DNA from: UBA1151 sp963579925
Lineage (GTDB): Bacteria > Chloroflexota > Dehalococcoidia > Lucifugimonadales > Lucifugimonadaceae
Assembly (NCBI GenBank): GCA_963579925.1
Contig: CAUZJA010000030.1
Location: forward strand, 1-18,164
Reading direction: 5' to 3'
Length of the DNA stretch: 18,164 bases
Shown: in pieces, positions 14,707-18,164 of the stretch
Layout: every line of letters begins with the position of its first letter
Numbering within the stretch: the stretch's first letter is position 1
The notes under the pieces: model-generated
Seen by the model: only the letters and a program-made list of their open reading frames with translations
What the model was told of the DNA's origin: nothing
The model's database searches: none
Position numbers and translations under genes: made by a program

Positions 14707-15470
14707 TCCTTGTTGAACCCAATCGTCGGTTGCTCCCGACGTTTTTCTGTTGTATGGGTATGGACGGCCTGTTCAGCTTTTGCAGAAACGTCAACGAGGC
14801 TGGACGACAATAAATCAACAAAATTCGAAGGCAAATCACCCAGGCTCAGGGGCTTCGGCGCGGGGGTGCTGGCTATTTCATCAGCGCGGGATAACGCATT
14901 GAGGTTTACGCGAGCGGTTTCGATGTCACGGTCAACATCCGGGTTCTCAGCCAGCGAAACAAATTCATTCGCCGACATTCCTGCTGTTGCCAGCCTTTGC
15001 ACAGTCGACTTTTTTGAGTTGATGTCTCGATCGATCTTTCGCATCTCAGCATCGAGATCGTCGATAACTCTAGCTAGTCGTACGCCCTCATCGCCCACGA
15101 TCACTCGATATAGATTCCGCTTCTGATCGTGCTCAACAACATCGCCAACGTACACGTTGTCATGAACAAAGTTGGTATCAAAGATGAGAATGTTGGGTTC
15201 GATATTTGACCAGGCATTGTTCTTGAAGCTCACCATGCCGCTATCCAAGAGCAACTCTATTTCTGGGTCGCCTGTGCTAGAAAGCGTCTGCCTTCCTTGG
15301 ACATACGCGGGTTCGCCGGATGAAAGGGACCGAATGATGTCGTAGAGCGATGATTTCCCTCGGCCGTTCTCTCTAAAAATCAGAGTTGTATGTCGAAACT
15401 CCACATCACCGACTGCAACAACCTTCTCGAGCCTGCCAATATTTCTAATCTTTACGATTTTCTTAATCAT
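14694..15470 (-). CDS. N-terminal piece of the broken ATPase with Walker A
   Basis: From the ATG at 15470 it reads a first ATPase half: VEFRHTTLIFRENGRGKSSLYDIIRSLSSGEP (Walker A at residues 33-41; Arg stands where Gly or Ala is usual in the first P-loop position). It continues with NILIFDTNFVHDNVYVGDVVEHDQKRNLYRVIVGDEG, typical of this AAA_13 group, then a helical region. The last ~18 residues after HTHTTEK are out-of-frame sequence ending at TGA (14694). Confidence 0.65.
   Translation of the reverse strand: MIKKIVKIRNIGRLEKVVAVGDVEFRHTTLIFRENGRGKSSLYDIIRSLSSGEPAYVQGRQTLSSTGDPEIELLLDSGMVSFKNNAWSNIEPNILIFDTNFVHDNVYVGDVVEHDQKRNLYRVIVGDEGVRLARVIDDLDAEMRKIDRDINSKKSTVQRLATAGMSANEFVSLAENPDVDRDIETARVNLNALSRADEIASTPAPKPLSLGDLPSNFVDLLSSSLVDVSAKAEQAVHTHTTEKRREQPTIGFNKDWIS
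14742..14746 (-). other. First frameshift site in the ATPase gene (A5 run)
   Basis: The minus strand reads GAA AAA CGT. With six A instead of five it would read E-K-T-S-G-A-T-D-D-W-V and join the two pieces perfectly. Homopolymer loss is a frequent mutation and a frequent sequencing error. Confidence 0.7.
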
Positions 15471-15595
15471 TGCATTGTCCAGCAAAATGCTTCATATCAC
15501 TTTATTTCGTGGATTTAATTGTCGTAATCATGACATATTGGTCTCACAATTGCTCGACGGAGTCCCAACAGCCCTGGAATGGCGCGGTCACAATT

Positions 15596-15669
15596 GGTTC
15601 CATGCAAAGCGCTGAGTCGGCATGACCGGCAGATACCCTCACAGTCGCGGGGCCTCCTTCAGGGTGACA
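15596..15669 (+). repeat. Half-copy of the MITE-like repeat
   Basis: It shares TCCATGCAAAG, ACCGGCAGA, CCTCAC, GCGG.GCCT and TCAGGGTGACA in the same order with 17504-17583, with small indels between blocks. It lacks the inverted partner half seen at 17414-17453. Confidence 0.7.
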
Positions 15670-15698
15670 ACTGGGTGTTTGTAAAGCGATTTGGCTGG

Positions 15699-15718
15699 AT
15701 TCCCATTTTCATGGGAAT
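15699..15718. repeat. Perfect hairpin ATTCCCAT-TTTC-ATGGGAAT
   Basis: An 8-bp perfect inverted repeat with a 4-nt loop resembles the common dispersed 'GGATTCCC...GGGAATGAC' bacterial repeat. It lies 54 nt beyond the stop of the serine hydrolase gene and might also end that transcript. Confidence 0.55.
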
Positions 15719-15771
15719 GACAATCCTTCGAGTGCCTCAGGATAGCCGATGGAATGAAAACGCCCCGACGC

Positions 15772-17223
15772 CTACTCGCCCTCCTCCACCAGCTTCCGGA
15801 AGACCATGGCCTCGTTTGCGATGCTGTTGACCGCACCGTCTGATGATCTGTTGAAGACGAGTCTGTCGCCGGAATTGCGGCCGGTGGCGGGGCGGAAGGT
15901 GTCTGGGTCGTCGGTTGGTTTGAGGTTGGTTAATGGGGTTTCCAGTCCATCGCGCACCGAATAGTGCAGTGAGCCGTCCTGGTATTCAACTTTCATAAAA
16001 CCCTCGAAGGTTCCGAAGTAGAGCCCCAGATATTCCTGCATTTCCGGCGGTGTCGGTGACGGCTTCTTCGCTGCCTTGAAGGCTGCCTTTTGGGCGCTGT
16101 GCTCATCTTCAGCCTCGCTCAAGATCTCGATGATTTTCGAGTTGATCGCCTTTGATTTAATCACTCGATTGAACAGTGTGATCACGCTCAGTCGGCGTCC
16201 TTTGATGAAGCTGAGCTGCGATCCGTAGCCCTGGATCATCCCGCCGTGGCCGCGAACGGTGTTTTTGTGCGAGCGACTGATGGCCCACGGCATGCAGGCG
16301 CCACTGCTCAGGTTTTCTTCCATGTGCTGGGGGCGCTGCATCTCCTTGCGGGAGCGTGCGGTCAGGATACCTGGGTACGGATCCTCCTCTTTGTTGCCGC
16401 CTTCTTCTTTGCCACCTTCTGGTGTGCCATCTGTTGGTGCTTCTGCAGGCCCAAGATGAAGATTGACCCAGCGCGCCAGGTCTTCGACAGTCGTGTACAT
16501 CTGGGCCATCGACATCTGGCCGCCCAGGTTGGCGTGCGACGCTACCTGCGGTGCCTCTTCGTACGGCGTGAGCTCGTAGCCAATCGCCGTGCGGCTCATC
16601 AGTTCCGCATTCGGCTCGAACGCGGTCGAATCCATGCCGAGCGGCTGCAGGATCTCCGACGTAACGAAATCAACGTACGGCTGCCCGGACACGCGAGCGA
16701 TCACCTCGCCCAGCAGCCCGTACGCAAGGTTGGAGTACTTGTGAGCGCTATCGGTCTCAATCGCCACTTCCGTCTGGTCGATGACCTCGAGCATCTCTGC
16801 CATGCTGGGCCAGTTGCCGGAGTCCCAGTACGGCTCGCCAGTGGGCGTAATGCACGATAGCCCGGAGATGTGGCACATCATGCGCCGCAGCGTCACGTCC
16901 TCAAGCGTACCTTTGCGCGGGATGGCGTTTGCGAACTCCGGGATGTGGGTGGCCAGCGGGTCATTGATATCCAGCAAGCCGCGGTCGCGCAGCATGAAGA
17001 TCGCCGTAGCCGTGAACGATTTGGTTATCGATGCGACGCGGAACAGCGTGTCTGGCGAAGGCGATTCGTCGCCCTCAAGGTTTTTGAACCCGTACCCGTA
17101 AGTCCACGCCAACTCCCCATCCCGCACGATGCCAATCGAACCACCAACAGCCTTCGCCTTCTGGCAGAGCAGCGAAACCTCTCGCTCAAGCTGTTCCGAT
17201 ACTTTTTCGATTACGGCGTCCAT
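15772..17223 (-). CDS. Serine hydrolase, class C beta-lactamase-like fold
   Basis: This 483-aa member of the beta-lactamase/penicillin-binding-protein-like esterase family has all three active-site motifs: Ser65-x-x-Lys68 in VASITKSF, Tyr163-Ser-Asn165 in HKYSNLAYG, and His326-Gly-Gly in RGHGGMIQGYG. FRVASITKSFTATAIFML and MCHISGLS are typical. Residues 262-281 form a Gly/Glu/Lys-rich low-complexity insert, and a C-terminal domain (after PTPPEMQEYLGLYFG) resembles the small beta-domain of other members. No signal peptide is seen, so it is perhaps cytoplasmic. The ATG at 17223 is chosen: the frame is open to 17550, but there it translates repeats. An AAGGA lies about 11 nt upstream. Substrate unknown; esterase, amidase or peptidase activity possible. 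Confidence 0.9.
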   Translation of the reverse strand: MDAVIEKVSEQLEREVSLLCQKAKAVGGSIGIVRDGELAWTYGYGFKNLEGDESPSPDTLFRVASITKSFTATAIFMLRDRGLLDINDPLATHIPEFANAIPRKGTLEDVTLRRMMCHISGLSCITPTGEPYWDSGNWPSMAEMLEVIDQTEVAIETDSAHKYSNLAYGLLGEVIARVSGQPYVDFVTSEILQPLGMDSTAFEPNAELMSRTAIGYELTPYEEAPQVASHANLGGQMSMAQMYTTVEDLARWVNLHLGPAEAPTDGTPEGGKEEGGNKEEDPYPGILTARSRKEMQRPQHMEENLSSGACMPWAISRSHKNTVRGHGGMIQGYGSQLSFIKGRRLSVITLFNRVIKSKAINSKIIEILSEAEDEHSAQKAAFKAAKKPSPTPPEMQEYLGLYFGTFEGFMKVEYQDGSLHYSVRDGLETPLTNLKPTDDPDTFRPATGRNSGDRLVFNRSSDGAVNSIANEAMVFRKLVEEGE

Positions 17224-17324
17224 GTGCGGTGTGTTCCTTGTGGGGGTGGTGGGTGCTGGGCGCATGTTATGCGAAGGTGCCTGCCGCAGGGGCACAGCGA
17301 AACCGGCACTGGCTGCGGCGGCGA

Positions 17325-17367
17325 AGAATCCCCTCACCCTGGCCCTCTCCCCCAAGGGGCGAGGGGA
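17325..17367 (+). repeat. 43-bp G/C-rich dispersed repeat (copy 2)
   Basis: It matches the reverse complement of 12015-12057 except for two adjacent bases. Read on the minus strand it translates as FSPRPLGERARVRG, which would be falsely added to the serine hydrolase if an upstream start were chosen. Confidence 0.85.
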
Positions 17368-17413
17368 GAAGACGGCGGGCCACATCAACCGGCGCACGCT
17401 ACGCCCACGCACC

Positions 17414-17582
17414 GTCACCCTGAGCCCCGCGTGAGGGTCTCTGCCGGTCATGAGTTGTTGATGCGGTTCATCAACCAACAAACCTGTATTTGCCGCGGGT
17501 TTTGGCTCCATGCAAAGTATGCGTCGGTCACAACCGGCAGAGAACCTCACGTCAATAGCGGAGCCTTATTCCTCAGGGTGAC
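17414..17582. mobile_element. 169-bp MITE-like palindromic element
   Basis: Its ends are perfect 11-bp inverted repeats (GTCACCCTGAG at 17414-17424, CTCAGGGTGAC at 17572-17582). The similarity continues inward for about 40 bp (shared ACCGGCAGAGA and CCTCAC blocks). A perfect stem GTTGATG/CATCAAC lies at 17457-17475, between the two similar halves. No coding sequence and no clear target-site duplication are seen. Confidence 0.55.
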
Positions 17583-17597
17583 ATATGGGCAGTGGCT

Positions 17598-17638
17598 TGC
17601 CCGATGGTCGCCACGGGTTTATCGTGCGCCATCGGGCA
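17598..17638. repeat. Long hairpin TGCCCGATGG/CCATCGGGCA
   Basis: Perfect 10-bp arms (17598-17607 and 17629-17638) enclose an inner CACG/CGTG pair of arms, giving a long stem. It lies about 100 nt upstream of the VOC gene. Confidence 0.6.
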
Positions 17639-17652
17639 GGTTTCAAACCTGC
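17636..17652. repeat. Palindrome GCAGGTTT-C-AAACCTGC
   Basis: Perfect 8-bp arms around one base, overlapping the end of the preceding hairpin. The motif 'GGTTTCAAACC' is a common short intergenic repeat type. Confidence 0.6.
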
Positions 17653-17677
17653 TCCTCCCGTGAGTGGAGCGCGAAGA

Positions 17678-17694
17678 GCGGGTCTTAGACCCGC
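17678..17694. repeat. Palindrome GCGGGTC-TTA-GACCCGC
   Basis: A perfect 7-bp stem with a 3-nt loop, 41 nt before the VOC start codon. It pairs in style with the palindrome at 17636-17652 as one repeat cassette. Confidence 0.6.
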
Positions 17695-17735
17695 CGCTAC
17701 CGCGAACAATACGATTAACAACAGGAGACACAAAC

Positions 17736-18128
17736 ATGAAGATGATTCGGTTGGAACACATTGATATTGTGTGCGAGGACCTGGCGGCGTCGGTAGCGTT
17801 CTATCGGAAGATGGGGCTGGCGCCGGAGGGGACTATCGACGATGAGACGACGGTGTTCATGTTCAATGGCGATTCCGATTCGCCGGTGAGGGTGGAGCTG
17901 CACCAGAAGGTGGACGACCAGAAGACGGGTATCGACCACCTCGCTCTTGAGGTTGCTGATACGGACGATGCTTATGCTGAGGGCAAGCACGCTGGTATCG
18001 AATTCCTGTTTGAGCCGCTGACGAATGTGCAGTCGGGGCGCCGTATCGTGAACATGCTGGACCCGGATGGCGTGCAGATGCAGTTTGCGAAGTCGGTTCA
18101 GCGCGGCGAATACAAGGACTGGACCTAG
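17736..18128 (+). CDS. VOC-fold (glyoxalase/dioxygenase superfamily) protein
   Basis: The only plus-strand gene encodes 130 aa with two beta-alpha-beta-beta-beta modules: IRLEHIDIVCEDLAASVAFYRKMGL, then DHLALEVADTDDAYAEGKHAGIEF and the closing IVNMLDPDGVQMQF. Metal ligands expected in this superfamily are His8, Glu54 (VRVELH) and His68 (GIDHLAL). The fourth position, usually Glu in 'DGNxIEL', is Gln116 (DGVQMQF), so metal binding may be altered. The ATG at 17736 has a good SD (GGAG, 8 nt). The frame is open upstream to 17664, but that part covers a repeat. It could be a lyase, isomerase or resistance protein; the substrate cannot be told. Confidence 0.88.
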   Translation: MKMIRLEHIDIVCEDLAASVAFYRKMGLAPEGTIDDETTVFMFNGDSDSPVRVELHQKVDDQKTGIDHLALEVADTDDAYAEGKHAGIEFLFEPLTNVQSGRRIVNMLDPDGVQMQFAKSVQRGEYKDWT

Positions 18129-18164
18129 GGCATCTGCCATGCACCATCTACCATGGAGGCATTG

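Larger units (their letters stand above)
13188..15470 (-). pseudogene. AAA_13/RloC-like ATPase gene broken by two frameshifts
   Basis: Three consecutive reading-frame pieces together form one protein of about 760 residues of the AAA_13 family, SMC/ABC-like ATPases that include the anticodon nucleases PrrC and RloC. The N-piece holds Walker A (ENGRGKSS), the middle piece a zinc-hook-like CPFCEQ between helical stretches, and the C-piece the ABC signature (LSAGDRSS), Walker B (LLVFDDP) and H-loop (LSHE). Frames change at 14742-14746 (an A5 run, one base short) and between 14251 and 14282 (one base extra), so the total length stays in phase. The ATG at 15470 is preferred to the upstream TTG at 15485 because MIKKIVKIRNIGRLEKV is a typical start. 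GC content (42-47% in three sampled lines) is far below the neighbours. Either a decayed defence-type gene or sequence errors. Confidence 0.8.
15471..15771. other. Intergenic spacer with repeat fragments
   Basis: This 301-nt stretch holds no credible gene. Its right-strand start (15471-15552) is AT-rich and should contain the ATPase promoter, though no clear -35/-10 pair is seen. The rest is repeat material: a half-copy related to the element at 17414-17582, a perfect 8-bp hairpin at 15699-15718, and ATCCT...AGGAT at about 15722-15742. Confidence 0.7.
17224..17735. other. Repeat-dense intergenic region between divergent genes
   Basis: This 512-nt spacer separates the leftward serine hydrolase and the rightward VOC gene and must hold both promoters, although I see no strong pair. 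It contains the 43-bp repeat (17325-17367), a MITE-like palindromic element (17414-17582) and three hairpins (17598-17694). No gene is supported. Confidence 0.75.

Noticed and set aside
14694..14773. Programmed -1 frameshift in the ATPase gene
   Set aside because: The A5 run is not a proper XXXYYYZ heptamer in the zero frame, and a second unrelated shift of opposite sign is also needed; indel mutation or sequence error is simpler.
15544..15596. TCACAATTG direct repeats as a target-site duplication
   Set aside because: Only 35 bp lie between the two copies and the second overlaps the repeat element itself, so they do not bracket an insertion.
17224..17550. N-terminal extension of the serine hydrolase to 17550
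   Set aside because: The extra 109 residues translate the 43-bp repeat (FSPRPLGERARVRG) and part of the palindromic element; an ATG with normal family spacing to the SxxK motif exists at 17223.
16246..17688. Long plus-strand open frames (204 and 272 codons) across the hydrolase and spacer
   Set aside because: They are antisense to the hydrolase and translate repeats; no family features.

Overview
The window reads as a mid-to-high GC bacterial chromosome segment with nearly every gene on the minus strand; only the last gene (17736-18128) is on the plus strand. The mix is actinobacterial/Chloroflexota-type long transaldolase, FGGY gluconokinase, SMP-30 lactonases, an F420-dependent-reductase-like protein, an AhbC-like radical SAM protein, and intergenic spaces filled with small palindromic repeats. 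This suits an environmental Chloroflexota-like genome (for example the SAR202/Dehalococcoidia side), but that placement is inference from gene content and is weak. No tRNA, rRNA, CRISPR array, phage gene or transposase was seen.

Region 1 (1-8710, minus) is a carbohydrate-acid catabolic cluster. In transcription order it holds two tandem SMP-30/gluconolactonase-type lactonases, an FGGY gluconokinase, RpiB, transaldolase, a class-I aldolase related to the C-terminal (DUF2090) domain of IolC, a HAD-IA phosphatase, an NHL/PAL-like beta-propeller and two small unknown genes, the last running off the window. Read together: sugar lactone to aldonate to phospho-aldonate, with entry into pentose-phosphate metabolism. 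The dehydrogenase (Gnd-like) needed between kinase and RpiB is not in the window, and the role of the IolC-like aldolase is open. A candidate promoter and inverted repeats lie upstream of the first gene. Longer gaps at 5275-5393, 3512-3695 and 1648-1805 may split the cluster into several transcripts.

Region 2 (8855-13056, minus, about 60% GC in the lines sampled) holds an aldo/keto reductase, an F420/NADP-oxidoreductase-like protein, and two adjacent radical SAM genes: an AhbC-like one and a TIGR04053/AhbD-like one. Both radical SAM genes carry lesions that hit iron-sulfur cluster ligands. In the first, the middle cysteine of CxxxCxxC is Ser (AGC instead of TGC). The second has a one-base frameshift that removes the C-terminal auxiliary-cluster motif; the motif is still readable in another frame.

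Region 3 (13188-15470, minus, 42-47% GC in three sampled lines) is one solitary AAA_13/RloC-like ATPase gene of about 760 codons. It is broken into three reading-frame pieces by two compensating one-base shifts. It looks like an acquired, defence-type gene.

Region 4 (15471-18128) holds a class-C beta-lactamase-fold serine hydrolase between repeat-dense spacers. A 169-bp MITE-like palindromic element (17414-17582) has perfect 11-bp terminal inverted repeats, and a related half-copy sits on the other side of the gene. A 43-bp repeat is shared with 12015-12057 at 41 of 43 positions in inverted orientation, and several perfect hairpins follow. The window ends with a VOC (glyoxalase-fold) protein on the plus strand.
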